Below, in pieces: positions 10,375 through 21,800 of a DNA stretch of 55,099 bases; within the stretch, counting starts at the first letter, position 1; each line of letters starts with the position of its first letter. The DNA lies in assembly GCA_022925895.1 (NCBI GenBank), contig JAKSYS010000410.1:1-55099 (forward strand), written 5' to 3'. The notes beneath the pieces are model-generated. The model saw nothing but the letters and a program-made list of their open reading frames with translations, was not told the origin of the DNA and searched no databases. This DNA is from Fragilaria crotonensis (Eukaryota; Bacillariophyta; Fragilariophyceae; Fragilariales; Fragilariaceae). The position numbers and the translations under genes were made by a program.

Positions 10375-11660
10375 CTACATCAGTCCAATGTGATACAATT
10401 CAGTACGATTAGCAAGAAGATTGTAAGTCGGTCGGCGCAGTCCAAGTTGACCAATGCGATCAAAAATCACATCTCTTATGACCGATGTTCCTGGAATGGG
10501 AGTGAGTTTTTCGACCGTCGGAAGATATCCCCAACCAAGCGGAGAGTCTCTTTGAGGAACGATAACTTCATTCAAGACAGTCTCATCATTGACGTCAACG
10601 CCAGCGTCTTCACGAAGACAAAAATTAGTATGCAGTCGCGCGCATGTCTCAATAACCTTTGCTGCAGTGCTCAAGTTGACCTGCAAAGGCCTGCTCAGTA
10701 CACACCACTTGGTTTGAAGCAAACCAAACGCCATTTCAATGCGAATACAAAGCTGTGAAAGAAAGAAGTTAAATGCATCCTGTCCAATGGCACCAACACG
10801 ACATCAGAAACCTGATATGCGGCATCACCAACAAGATACATCCCCATCGGTAATTCCATTACACGCTTGTGCAACAACGTTCTCTCGAAAGCAAGTTGGT
10901 CACTTGTTTTTCCTGGAGCAACCACACCAAAGAAAGTGAAACGGCGATCACTGTCACAAACAGCCTGAATGTTCAGACCATGTGCCATATAGTGGCCAGA
11001 GAAATATGCTTGGGGGTTGTATCCACACTCCTTCATTGAGGGACAACAAATCTTGACAAACAGGCCATCGATTGCGCCAACACAACCGATCATGACCCTC
11101 TCAGAACTATTATTGGCAAACTTCAATGCCGTTGACTTCAGATCTTCATCGGTGTCGGGAAAGACATTGTCTAGCGCTTTGCAGTTCAACACTGCATCCA
11201 AGAACATGTCCCTCAATCGATATACAGATGGAACGCTGCATCCATAAACATGTCGAATATCGACATAACTTCCTCCAGCAAGCCATCGAATACCAATCGC
11301 CATGATTAATTCTGGTTCCACAGGATCTGTATCGTGATTACCCCCGTGCTGCGTAGCAGTCATAGTTGTCAAGTCGTCTCTCAGCAAGTCTAACAGTGTG
11401 CTAAAGGCTTCAAATGACATTCGATATGTCCTGTCGAATGCCTGCTCGTGATGTAGCTTTTCATGCTCTGCCCAATTCAATCGCTTATGAATCCACTTAT
11501 GCTTCCTTTGCCTTCTGTCATGCTCATCAGGCAAGATGGCATCTGTTACATGATAAAGGAAAAGAAGGTCCATCAGATCTTCATCGTCGTCACCGCTGTT
11601 GCAGGAGTCATTGTCTTCAGAGTTGCTCATGATTGAAATGAGAATTTTAATAAAAGTCAC
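10375..11660 (-). pseudogene. PIF/Harbinger DDE transposase, one frameshift
   Basis: HARBI1-like DDE nuclease. The first 300 or so residues (likely start 11630, MSNSEDND) are open and contain MIGCVGAIDGLFVKI (first catalytic Asp), YFSGHYMAHGLNIQAVCD, FFGVVAPGKTSDQLAFERT (second Asp) and YLVGDAAYQVSDVVLVP. Near 10790 the reading moves to another frame that continues GQDAFNFFLSQLCIRIEMAF and GLLQTKW, carrying the catalytic Glu, and ends at 10375. The single shift thus separates the DD from the E of the active site, so this copy cannot make a full transposase unless the shift is a sequencing slip. Length with the shift repaired, about 425 residues, suits the family. Confidence 0.85.
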
Positions 11661-11662
11661 AG

Positions 11663-11903
11663 AGAGTACACTCGAGTCGGAGGGAGTCGCGCAGATGAAA
11701 TTTCATTACCATTTGATATTGCCCATACCTGCCATGTAACGGATCTCAAAGGCTCAACGGCGAAGGTATCATGTGATACCACGTGATACCAAAAATCTTG
11801 GTAAGAAAGGCGATACACATGTATTTTAGCTAAGATTATCGCATGATACGATTTTCAAAATATTCAAAAAAGGGCATGATTTCATCTTGGTAAGAACGGC
11901 CCC
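11663..11903. repeat. Probable right terminus of the Harbinger element
   Basis: This non-coding flank ends ATCTTGGTAAGAACGGCCCC followed by TTA (11904-11906), the target triplet expected for this superfamily. A near copy of the terminal motif (ATCTTGGTAAGAAAGGCG) lies about 87 bp further in, near 11799. GGTATCA-TG-TGATACC at 11765-11780 is a perfect hairpin and CGTGATACC repeats just after. Read outward-in, the end (GGGGCCGTTCTTACCAAGAT) resembles the MITE end (GAGCAGGTCTTATCATG). The matching left end was not found, so the boundary is inferred. Confidence 0.4.
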
Positions 11904-12794
11904 TTACAATGCAGGTGGAAATAGTTAATGGGAACGCCGTCAACGGAAGAAGAAACGCTCAATCCCTGACTCAGCACCCCAGCACTCTGTCTAGTACGAG
12001 TAGAGAGCTTGTATCTACGGTACCTTGTAGTACATTCAAGATATATCATAGCATCATGCCGAAACGATTTTTAACTATATGGAATACGAGACTGAAACTG
12101 CTTGTATATTTTTTCAAAACACACAATATACGGCTAGTAGAGAGGAACAGACTCGCCTTGAACGTGGCCGGATCGGGCTGGCGCTGTGGCTTCTGATATT
12201 TTCCAAAACGTCCAACGTGTAAATATGTATATAATAGATATAGGGAACAGCCAAATAAATGTTAATATATATTGAGAAGCTAATAAATGTTAATATATGT
12301 GGGACAGCCTTTGCAACCTATTCTCATCAACCTTCAAGTACAAGATACAAAACCCCACGCACACACTACACAATTCTTGCTCGGTTCAGGAGTGTTGTCA
12401 TCCGGCATCACATGCATCACGGATCACGGCACACCGATAGCGGCAGTGTGGACGGGAGGCCCCCACCACGGGACGCGCGTCAGCAACTGCCACCAGCTAA
12501 TTGTAGGTGATGACGCGCGCGATTGCATTGACACCCCGTACTACCACCTACGGGGACGATACGTGAGAAAAAGAATTTTGGCACTTGAACCGAGGAACAA
12601 CGACTTGCTGCACTCATTGTTTTGCCAAACCAGGTCGAACGACCAGTTAGCAACACTGAGAGCTACCCGCACGCCGTGTCGTTGCACCTGCCATATAGCA
12701 GGTCCTGCGAGACACCAGTGTAGGCAAGCCAAGCTTAGTGAGTTTACGTTTTTAAAGGTTCACAGTCGGCACACATCGAATCGGACGATTCAAC
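11904..12794. other. Spacer and probable 5' leader of a GC-rich retroelement
   Basis: To about 12240 no feature is recognised. AATAAATGTTAATATAT occurs twice, near 12253 and 12282, each beside GGGA(A)CAGCC. From about 12350 base composition turns GC-rich like the retroelement that follows, so 12.35-12.79 kb is probably its untranslated leader. No LTR or split direct repeat could be identified. Confidence 0.4.
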
Positions 12795-15036
12795 ATGGCA
12801 CAACCTTATTTCGGAGACGCAGGTGCCCAGGTGGCTGAACAGGCCCCTGGTCCACCTCCAGTGGTACCTCCGGCAATGAACCCGGTTGGCCCCGCCCTTC
12901 CTGCAGGACCGGCCGCACGTACCTACCGCCAGTACTACAGCGAACGAGGACATAATCCCCCACCAGAGAGAATTGCAGGCTACTTGGCTGGATACCGCTT
13001 TGCAGATGGAGGCGGGGGCATAGTACCTACACCAGCCGCACTCCGAGACCAGACTGTTACACACAGTGACCGTCAGTCCATGACCTTCCTGAGCTTAATC
13101 CCGGGAACAGAGGGACCCGGGGAGGTGGCTATTGTCCATCGGTTTGTCCGATATCTGGATATCCCTGGAGACGAACCGACCGGGTACAATGACAAGGTGT
13201 TAGGCTTGCTGGGTGATATCCTCCCCCACCAGTATCCGGTCGTCGAAATACCGAACACGGCATTTCACCTGGTGGGAACACCAGTGCGGGTACCCACACT
13301 CCAGGCCATGAATGCCTTGGTAGCGACATGGGACAACCCCGTGACGGCGTTGAGTCCATACACCGAACAGGACCCAGAAACAGAAGTGGTGCGGCCTCGC
13401 TATGTGCAGTATGTCCCAGGACGCCTTGCGGCTGTACTGGTACACCGACGTCGAGTCCGCCCGAAAGACGCCTACCTGGAGCTTGTTGGGGCCATACAGG
13501 CTGAAGGACCTATGGAGGCATATAGCGATGTGCTTATTTGGCTGAGAGCAGCCTGCATGGCACACGGAGGTGGCGGAGCACAGAACACTGTCCCCAGTGT
13601 ACTACAGACTTTCACGCCATTGCTTTTACCACCCGACGTCTACGATTATGTCACTAGCAAGGTTCAGGCGGATTTGCCTGCCCTCTTGCCCGCAACGAGG
13701 CTTTGGGCACCACCGAAGCTCTTGTAGGCGCCATACGAGCGCTATCCACTCCACGAGCAAACGTTGCCGACCCCGGAGAAGGCGAACAAGGGGGAGCGCA
13801 CGGCAAAGGAGCCGAGGAGCGTAGCGGAGGCGTACCGTGAGACGTTTCGCACACTTCTGCGATTTGGTAACGTCACTGATGTGACAGAACTGGCCCCCGT
13901 GTGGCAGCGGCTAGCCAACTGCTTGAAGAGGAGCGAGCAGCACAAGGTGTTGACCCAGGAATTCCAAAAGGTATGCATGCTGGCACGGGGGCTGTCCACT
14001 GAGTATTATGTCCCGATAGTGGCATCCACCCTCAAGCAGATGATTGTCAGTTTCCAATTTGTTGGTTTTGGGTCAGACGACCTTACCTCGGGCTGCCAGC
14101 CCTTCTTGGTCACCTATTCAGGTCGCGCCAATCACTACCAGGTCCTAGCAGTCGCAGACGTGGGAAACCAGCTAGCGCAAGGCAACCAGACAGCCAGCCT
14201 GGGAGACTATAAGGCAATAAGGGATACGGAGAAGGTGAAATTGCCCAAGGATATAGCCGAGACGTGCATTACCTTGTGTCGCTTTGCGGTGTTGTGCCAG
14301 GTGCTGTTCCAAGGCACGGGCCCAGCACATCCACTAGTCGATGATGCTATGTGGACCACAGCATTGAGCCTACAGAACCTTGCACCTGCAGTCACTGACC
14401 GGTACCAATCGCTTCTGGGCATATCGGGAGTGGCGCAAACTTACTTCGTCGCACGCATCCTGCGCGCGGTCCAACTGGGGGTACACGACTACCTCCAAGG
14501 CGTTGCAACCAACATTGTCGATAGCGTGGCGGGCATTGAGAGACCCAATTTCTCGGGGTTGCTGCAGGACCTGAAACGGGGACATTTCACTAGTCAACCA
14601 ACTGGATTCCCGTCCCCCGGAGTATTTGGGCAGCCTCACACTGCCCACGTCCAGCGCCAGTGGCGGGAGTCGAAGTGGGTTAGCGGCCAGTGCTATTGCG
14701 TCATCGGCCTCGGTTGGTACTGCCGTGTCCTCGATCACACACGATCAGTCCACCCAGCGAGAGAGTGTTGCAAGAATTGAGAACCCGGCGCCAGACAGCG
14801 AATTTGCTACCCTCACGTTGCGCACCGGGGGCACGCGTACCATCCTCCGGGCCAATAGGCCACCTGCCAACGACGCAGGCAACGAGTTCTGCGTGGCGTG
14901 GTGGACCCGAAGTGGCTGCTATCCAAACTGCGGCCGCCGCAACACCCATCAACCGTTCGCTTCTCCAGCTGAGCGCGCCCGCTTGATGGCATACGTTTGC
15001 CAGCACCTCGTCGCACCGTCGCCAACCTCGGCCTGA
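12795..15036 (+). pseudogene. Gag-like ORF1 of a GC-rich retroelement, frameshifted
   Basis: A Pro/Ala-rich N-terminus (ATG at 12795) is followed by blocks in shifting frames that together read as one protein of about 745 residues: YRQYYSERGHNPPPERIAGY, YVQYVPGRLAAVL, then from about 13.7 kb YRETFRTLLRFGNVTDVTEL, VLTQEFQKVCMLARGLSTEY, CQPFLVTYSGRANHYQVLAV, and from about 14.63 kb a Ser-rich linker and ANDAGNEFCVAWWTRSGCYP then NCGRRNTHQPF. The last block is a Cys/His cluster in the place of a Gag zinc knuckle. Shifts lie near 13690 and 14640. I associate this protein with diatom retroelements that carry a reverse transcriptase downstream; it is not a known enzyme. GC content is clearly above the host genes to the left. 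Confidence 0.65.
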
Positions 15037-15063
15037 CCGGTAGGCCAGGGGGAGGTCGCGACG

Positions 15064-15723
15064 ATGAATGACTCACCGCGACCACCACCCTGGCCACCCG
15101 ACCCCCCGGCACCAGGTCTTCTCACCGCCGGTACGGGGTCTCCACGGAAACGAAAGGCCGTGGCACTGACTGATGCCGAACGAACGCATGGTAAGTTAGC
15201 AATGTCTTATGCGACGGAGTTACGGACGAAAGGATGGCGGCAGCTGGTCACAGAGCCGCGGGGTCTCTCAAACATTGCGCCAACGGCCAATCACATACCA
15301 CACAAAGCTGCTCGGCTGCTGGGGCATCTGGGGAAGCGAGGAGTGGGTGTCACGATGCACACGCCGCCATGGTCCGTGGATTGAAAGAACCGAGCCCTTA
15401 CCCGTGGACCTCACAAGTCGTCGCACGGAGAGCGGGAGTTTGTGAGTGCAGAGATGATCGACTTCTGCCGGCAGGGGTACTGGGTGCTGGTGCTCCCACA
15501 GGATGTGGTATCCGAGTGGCCGCATCTACGGATTTCACCCTTGGGGGTGGTGCCCCAGCGTGATCGCAGACCGAGGCTCATCGTCGATTACTCATTCTCG
15601 GATGTCAACAACGAAACTGTACAACTGGTTCCCAAGGAGGCTATGCAATTTGGCCGTGCCTTGCAATGTGTATTCACAACCATCGTTCACGCAAATTGCC
15701 GGTATGGGCCGGTCTACCTTTCT
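15064..15723 (+). pseudogene. Reverse transcriptase N-terminus, truncated by a LINE
   Basis: A Pro-rich start is followed by a single reading frame containing HGEREFVSAEMIDFCRQGYW, LRISPLGVVPQRDRRPRLIV and DYSFSDVNNETVQLVPKEAM, which are the finger motifs of a reverse transcriptase (LGVVPQRDRRPRLIVDYS). An in-frame TGA at 15382-15384 interrupts it; CGA to TGA is a likely origin. The frame ends abruptly after RYGPVYLS, just before the palm, at the A/T-rich 3' tail of the minus-strand LINE. The remaining palm and the catalytic Asp residues are absent and do not reappear on the other side of the LINE. DIRS-like or another non-Ty1 class is possible; the fragment is too short to decide. Confidence 0.65.
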
Positions 15724-15867
15724 AATAATAACAATAAACCTAATTATTAAGGGTTGTCACCGTCGTTGGTCTTTTGACAAAACCATCGTGTGTACCCCGT
15801 CGTGGCCAGCCCTTATTCCATGGCGGCGACGATCATGTTATCCTAACCCTATCCCTAACTCGAATCA

Positions 15868-16104
15868 TTATTTCGGTGTCTGTATTCCAAGTGTGTCTGA
15901 ACGTTGTGTATCCGTGACCGAAGTTCTGAAAAAATTTGTCAGTAAAGTTTGTCTCTTCCCGTCTCGACTGGATCTCTCCTGGGCCATTTTCATGTAACGG
16001 AGCCATCGCCGTCTTGAAGACGTCGATTTATTTAAAATCTTTTCCAATGGTTGCTCGCAGTAATGCCTATCGCCTGCTCTTAAGGTTTCCGATTGTCGAT
16101 GCAT
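15868..16104 (-). pseudogene. LINE ORF2 C-terminal tail with PIP-box (copy A)
   Basis: The last 78 residues of ORF2 contain LRAGDRHYCEQPLEKI and RRRWLRYMKMAQERSSRDG, then KRQTLLTNFFR. QTLLTNFF (15928-15951) fits the PCNA-interacting consensus Q-x-x-(L/M/I)-x-x-F-F with flanking basic residues. The same segment in the copy at 31.1 kb reads QTLMTNFF although neighbouring residues differ. PCNA binding is an inference from the motif. Confidence 0.6.
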
Positions 16105-16109
16105 TGCAG

Positions 16110-17896
16110 TTATCTCCGCCGCCTCCGCTTCCTAATGTGTCGGTTGATGGTATCCTGGTTGTCATGTAACATGTTGTTCCGGGCCTTCCATGTTGTCTGC
16201 GTGAGTACGTGAACGGCTTTAAGAATGTTTTGTATGCGATAATAACCAGTGTCCGGTTTAGCTGGTGAAGAATCAAACATAGCTTCCTCCGCCATGAATC
16301 GCCACTCGCTCAAGTATCCTTTGACTGCGTTATCCCAACCAATCGTCAGCTGATCACTTAAGGCTACACGCAGGCGTTCGTGGAATTTAGACGGAATTTG
16401 ATCGAACGGAGGATCGTATACGGCAATGCCCTCCACCCAGGAGATGATGCCATCTCGTAGGATGTGAAACACCGGATGGGGTTCCTTCGGGACAGTGTTT
16501 TCTGAAAACTTGTAGTCCTTTTTCGTGGTCCAATTCGATCGGCATTGAAGGACGTGCTGTGTCGTCTCGTCCATCGTCTTGCAGCACGGACATAATCGAA
16601 GCTGGAGATCCTTGACCTTTGCGTTACGTATCCTCGTTACGCCCGTATGCCATTGGTTGAACATGAATTTTGTTTGCGCCACCTGTGCAGCCGGTGGTAA
16701 TCGTCTATAGAAACGCCGAGAGCTTCCACGTCAATTCGGTTCCAAGTGGCATTCGACCACCGATTTTGCGATTGGATATGCAACCGCAAGTGATAGCCGT
16801 TTATGTGGAATCGAATACTGGACTCGACCTGTGATACCAAACGAACCCCGTTAAGCAATACCGTGACTCGTGCTTCAGGAGTGTGATCTGTTTTCTCAAT
16901 TGATTGGCGTTTGTTGGATTGTTCGCGATACCATGTTGCCAGAGAATCAACGTGATTGTTACGGATGACATCCCGAGTATGCCCATTACAGACATCGGAT
17001 CGCACCGTTTGATGGCCTTTGATCCACTTCGTCGTTATTTTTCGACGAAGGAGACTTGTTTCCGATCGAATGACTCCCAGATAATCAGAGTTCGCAGGTT
17101 GACGTGTCTTGGTTGATGATGCTCGAGTTTCCCGCACCACGTTGTTTATCGCGGTTTGACTGTCCGTTACCCATCGGAACGTGCATTTATGACGATGTCC
17201 CCAGTGTCGGTGTAACAATGAGAGAAACAGGAGAGCTGCCGCGTATCCACCGAGTTCGCATCTCGTAGAACTAGCGGTATCGTACGGTCCATCGATAGGT
17301 CCAGCCCTTCGCAGAGAATGTCATTCTTTGGAGTCGTCACGCTCCATCCAAACGTACCTTTGCGACCTTTCAGACCGCCGTCCGATGCAATCGTAAGAAT
17401 TTGTTTGCGTTGGCATGCTTTCCAAAGGGTGTCCTCATCGGATGTAAAATTGATGTGAGACAAGAGGCGTCGCGTGTTCCTTGGTAATCGTTTGAGTCTC
17501 GACGATAGGGTCAATGCGTCGTCGTGTTGTTGCGAAGATTCCATGCTGACTTGGGTCTTCAGATCCTTCAGTGTGCTTTGGGGTGCTACTCTCCATGCCC
17601 TGCCGTACCTGAGAAATTGTGACGCTATATTCTCCACAGGCGCTGCTGTTTCACAGTCGGAGTTTGTTGCCTCGGCCACGTCGAATTGACAACAAAATCT
17701 GTAGGTCGTATGCCGTCAAGTGCCCATGCTGCAATCTTAGAGGTTCATGGCAATCCACCATATCGGCTATCGTCGTCACTTGGAGGAACAGTCGTATGAG
17801 ATTGATATCGGTCTGTTGTTGCGTTGTATAGCCCTTCAAACGGATTGAGTTCATGATGTACTGGTCATGTGGACCCCGAAGTGGAAGCGAGAGCAT
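16110..17896 (-). pseudogene. LINE RNase H and zinc-motif region (copy A)
   Basis: Successive frames align along their length with the intact 696-residue frame of the copy at 31117. TIASDGGLKGRKGTFGW holds the first RNase H Asp, the Glu-containing segment is scrambled by a frameshift near 17200, and FRWVTDSQTAINNV and NNHVDSLATWYRE hold the second and last Asp. RLCPCCKTMDETTQHVLQC is a C-CC-H-C zinc motif. RNase H in a LINE removes the RNA template after first-strand synthesis. At least four shifts break this copy. Confidence 0.75.
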
Positions 17897-17910
17897 TTGT
17901 GATGTCCATG

Positions 17911-18558
17911 CTAATGTTGTGATTGGACATGAACTGACGCATTGAAAGGATCCAAGTCGGCGTGAGATACGGTATATGTACTCGGTTCCGCTAGTAGTTG
18001 CATGGGAACGCCCGATTCGAGTTGTGATGCTTGAAGTTGAAGAAGAAGCAACTTCCCGACTTCTGTGTTGCCGTAAACCTCGTGACGAAAATATTTAATC
18101 ATTTCAATGCCTCCCTCTGTGCGAAGGTCCATGAGTCCTAATCCGCCCATGGATATGGGACCGTGACGTACAGCGACCGGTAATTTGCTGGAGAGTCCAA
18201 GTTTTTGCACAATCGTCGGAATGATTTTTGTCTGCACCTGAGCCAATTCTTCTTCGTCCACCGCTACGGCTGGCAGTGAATACCTCATGGCCGGATCGTA
18301 TATAGTGCGATGGAAAACTCGAATGTCGCCAGGAGTTAATCGAGGTGATTTGAGGTAACCTGCGAATTTGTCAGCCTTGGCTTTCAGAGCTTTGATATGT
18401 GCCGAGAAATCCCTGACGGAGTTTGATGCACACCCAGAATCCTTGCAGACTCGTCGATCTCTTGTCGTCGAATTGTCGCCCTTTGATGATGGGATGATGA
18501 CCCTGATATAAATTGATGGAGGATCGGAGGGACGATGGTCGCATTTGTGGTCGACCAT
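17911..18558 (-). pseudogene. LINE RT thumb region (copy A)
   Basis: Continuation of ORF2 in another frame. Contains HIKALKAKADKFAGYLKSPR and LGLSSKLPVAVRHGPISMGG LGLMD-type text (LGLMDLRTEGGIEMIKYFRH), the maturase-like thumb that follows the RT palm in LINEs. RHEVYGNTEVGKLLLLQLQA reappears at the broken 5' edge of the copy at 31-33 kb, fixing the alignment of the two copies. Confidence 0.7.
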
Positions 18559-18597
18559 TGCGCCAGTCCCAATACATAATGTACCAGGAACATTTCT

Positions 18598-20591
18598 TCA
18601 GATTAAGAGCTCCCCTGAAAAATGAAGAAGTTGTTCCCATGTCTGTGCGACCGTTTCTAGTGCTGTTGTCAATTCATGGATAGATTTGGTACCATCATCT
18701 GTTATCCCGATAGCTGTGTCGTCGACAAACGCGTCCACCAATCGTCTATGAGTAATAGAACCATCCACGGATCGAAAGCTTATGCGATCGGGAATAACGC
18801 GTTCCAACGTATTCAGCAGAATTACCACTAGTGATAGCCACACCGATGGTGATGCCCCACTTCCTTGGCCAGTACCAAAAAGAGGTTCCAAAGGCGTACC
18901 GCTGTACGACGCTTCTGAGACTCCGTATACCGTTTTCACCATGTATTTCATCAATTCCAGAGATTTTGCATGAGTGCGGATGGCCTCTGTCGGCATCCCG
19001 CACCGTCGAGCTGCCAACATACCCAATGCAACAATGATTCGATCAAAACATGCCGACGCATCGTTATCGAAACGAGCGTAGTTGATTTTGAGGACTCTGC
19101 ACAGGTCGGTGGTGAGTTGGTTTAACATTACTGGGTCCATTGTTGTGCGTCCCGGAACCGATCCGTGTTGACCATCATTTAATAGGTGGAGCTGAACCGA
19201 ACGTCTGACCAGGCGGGATCCCCACATGATTTTGAGAAAAAGATTGTAATCAGCCTCGAACAGATGTATAATCCGTAGTCTGTTGATTTGAGGACGGCCA
19301 GGGTCTTTTTCTATCATCACATTCACAGCATTGCTCCATCGCGGGATAGAAATCCCTCGTGAGATTGCTATATTCATAAACTTGCGGAAGCACTCCAAAA
19401 GCATTTTATCCTGAATCATTGCCTTATAGTGGCCCAAGTGCCTCCCAGACGGCGACGTGGTTGTCGTCTCCTTCCATGATTTGAAGCCTTTCACAATATC
19501 AGCCGCGGTTATGTCGCAGGATATTGGTCCGCTTTCAAGTACTGAACCCGGAATTTGGAATGAAGCAAGAAACTCTCGTAACAGGTCGCGGTCTCCATAC
19601 CACTCCTCCGGGATTTCGCCTTGCAATAGAGCCTCCGATTCCGGAGAAAGACTCGTGAACGTGAGTGCGTCATGTATCAATCCATGTCCGCACGGCGATT
19701 CGGCAGCTGCTCGGAAAGCTTCTCTGTTGAAGCTCAATAAATGTGCTTCGATATCTTCCCGTGTGATCACAGTATCCCAAATGAGATTGTCAGGGCAACT
19801 GTGTTGTAGTAGATTGTGAACTTGTCCGGGTGGTGTAACATCGCTCGATTCCGGGTGTCGAGGAACCAATACTTGAGAAAGGGCCGAATACTCGGTCGGT
19901 TTGACAATCTGCCTGAGTTTTCCAAATAGTTGTCTGCTGGTTTCACCAAGTAGAGTCCGTTTGACAATCCGAGCTTTTCTTGCCGATTCTGTTTTTGTGA
20001 GAGGATTATTGTCCATTTCGTAGGTTTCGAGCAATTCCGCATAATTGTTGTTGTGTAGCTCGGACGCTTCCTTCTGTGTTTTGCGCAGCGCTTTTGTCGC
20101 CTGATTAAGTCGTTTCCGTACCTCACATATTGGTAACTCTATCGAACGGTCGGGGAGCACGAAAGATGGATCGCAAGATTGTATCTGTCTCTCCCAGCGG
20201 CTAAATGTATTGTAGTAATCTTCCCCGTACTGATGTTCTCGTAATCGCAGTTTCCAATATCGCATCAACACTCCCGCATTGCGTAGCCGTGGCGACCATT
20301 TATAGAGTTTTGGTTTGACTCGTAAAGAATTCTCAGCTTTTAGCATCGCTCTTCCTTGATCGTCGTCCCATGCAGTCAAAATTTCCGAACCTGCTGTCGT
20401 GTCATCGCTCGATGTGTTTTGAACAGTGTATCGATTCGCTCTTTCATTCGATGATCTGAGTAGTACTCTCGAATCGCCTTGTGGTATCGTTCCGTTAGTT
20501 CTGGATTGCCGCTCTTAAGAGCACGTCGATGGAGCGTTGGTAAGGAGGTCTCTTTAACGTCTGCCCCAAAGAGATGAAAGATTGATATCAA
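18598..20591 (-). pseudogene. LINE reverse transcriptase core (copy A)
   Basis: Two frames joined by a shift near 20385 give the linker (LHRRALKSGNPELTERYHKA, then WDDDQGRAMLKAEN) and the RT: WKETTTTSPSGRHLGHYKAM, NRLRIIHLFEADYNLFLKIM, LNDGQHGSVPGRTTMDP, YARFDNDASACFDRIIVALG (first catalytic Asp), LFGTGQGSGASPSVWLSL and RLVDAFVDDTAIGI (the F/YxDD box). The 593-residue main frame is intact. The motifs mark a diatom LINE family related to, but distinct from, the one at 46.6-49.5 kb. Confidence 0.85.
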
Positions 20592-21681
20592 TGTACAGAG
20601 CCCTATGGTCCGATTGTGGACCTTCGAAATAAGATAAAGTACCTTGACGACTCATAGCGTTACGAGTTCGAGGGCAACCAAACATATAATCGATTCTCCT
20701 GTTTGCAGACCCAATGAAAGTTGACGGTGCAGGGTTCAGCTGGTGTAAGTCTTCGAGGTCCTGGGACATCAGCATGTTTGCGAGTCGGTGGTCTCTCTCG
20801 AGGACTGCGTTCGAGTCCATCATAAGCAGTAGTGCATGGCCTTGTTCGCGCAATTCTCTTAACTTAACTGAAACATCCGTCACGAAGTTTGTCCTAGGTT
20901 GTGGGTGTTGTTCTCCTTGCTCCTGATAGTACACGTATTCTCTATGGAATGTACTTCCTAGGGGAGCTGATGATATGGAGCTCGCGCATGTACGGTAACC
21001 AGTAATAATGCTAAACTTCTGGCCGTCTTTGCCGATCAACGTAAAGCCACTCCACCTACCGAGGCCAGTTGGATCCGTTATTGGTGGTCCAAAAACCGCT
21101 GTCGTTAATGCGCCTCGAACCAATTGGAGGACTCCCCCGGCTTGGAAGGTTTCCTTGTCATGGAGAGGGTCAATAGCAACAGATGGTGAACCGAAGACTG
21201 TTTTCCCGTACTGGAATTGTCTTTGGACGCACTGTTTAAAAGCATTCCGCAAGTGTGGGTGTTGCCATCCCGAATTTGTTTCAGCCATGCCAAAAATGTC
21301 CACAGAGTACGATAGCATGGATGATAGAAAGTACCGATAGTCGGAACCTTCCTGTGTGGATGTAAGACCTTTGACGTTTTGAAACATCACTCTCGTTGTG
21401 TTCGGAGCCTTGTAAACAATAGCGTCGCCAAAACTTTGATCTGCCACTGGATCCACAGTTCGTCGAATCGTTAGACGTCCTGGACGCTGCTTTTGAAACA
21501 GCAAAACCTGAGACGGTGGTATGGAGGATGCCTGTCGATCCTCGAGATGTGTAACGACCTCTGTTAATGAAGGTCGGAATATCGCCGGTAGTCTCCTCGG
21601 ATCTGTTGGATGTATTCCTGAAAATGCCATGGATATGTTCCTGTCGTGTTGCTTCCGCAGCACCGTCCTGACTTCCTTCAT
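20554..21681 (-). CDS. LINE AP-type endonuclease domain (copy A)
   Basis: The 375-residue frame contains the endonuclease/exonuclease/phosphatase fold landmarks: RVMFQNVKGL (Asn of motif I), DIFGMAETNSGW (catalytic Glu), GRWSGFTLIGKDGQKFSIIT, HALLLMMDSNAVLERDHR (Asp/Asn), RRIDYMFG (Asp) and GPQSDHRALYIDI (Asp-His). It nicks target DNA to prime reverse transcription. The frame is intact but separated by frame changes from the coiled coil upstream and the RT downstream, so it is a domain of a broken ORF2 and not a separate gene. Confidence 0.85.
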   Translation of the reverse strand: MKEVRTVLRKQHDRNISMAFSGIHPTDPRRLPAIFRPSLTEVVTHLEDRQASSIPPSQVLLFQKQRPGRLTIRRTVDPVADQSFGDAIVYKAPNTTRVMFQNVKGLTSTQEGSDYRYFLSSMLSYSVDIFGMAETNSGWQHPHLRNAFKQCVQRQFQYGKTVFGSPSVAIDPLHDKETFQAGGVLQLVRGALTTAVFGPPITDPTGLGRWSGFTLIGKDGQKFSIITGYRTCASSISSAPLGSTFHREYVYYQEQGEQHPQPRTNFVTDVSVKLRELREQGHALLLMMDSNAVLERDHRLANMLMSQDLEDLHQLNPAPSTFIGSANRRIDYMFGCPRTRNAMSRQGTLSYFEGPQSDHRALYIDINLSSLWGRR

Positions 21682-21800
21682 GAGTTTGCCTTAACGTAAA
21701 TGCCGTAGTAGAATGCATGTTTTGTGTGGTTGACTGATGCCTATGACTCAAAAGGGAGTTCCCTCCTGATCGTTGATAGATTGATCAGGTGAAGTCGTCA

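Noticed and set aside
11909-12196. Small plus-strand gene
   Set aside because: No domain, no start context and no similarity to neighbouring element proteins; treated as chance.
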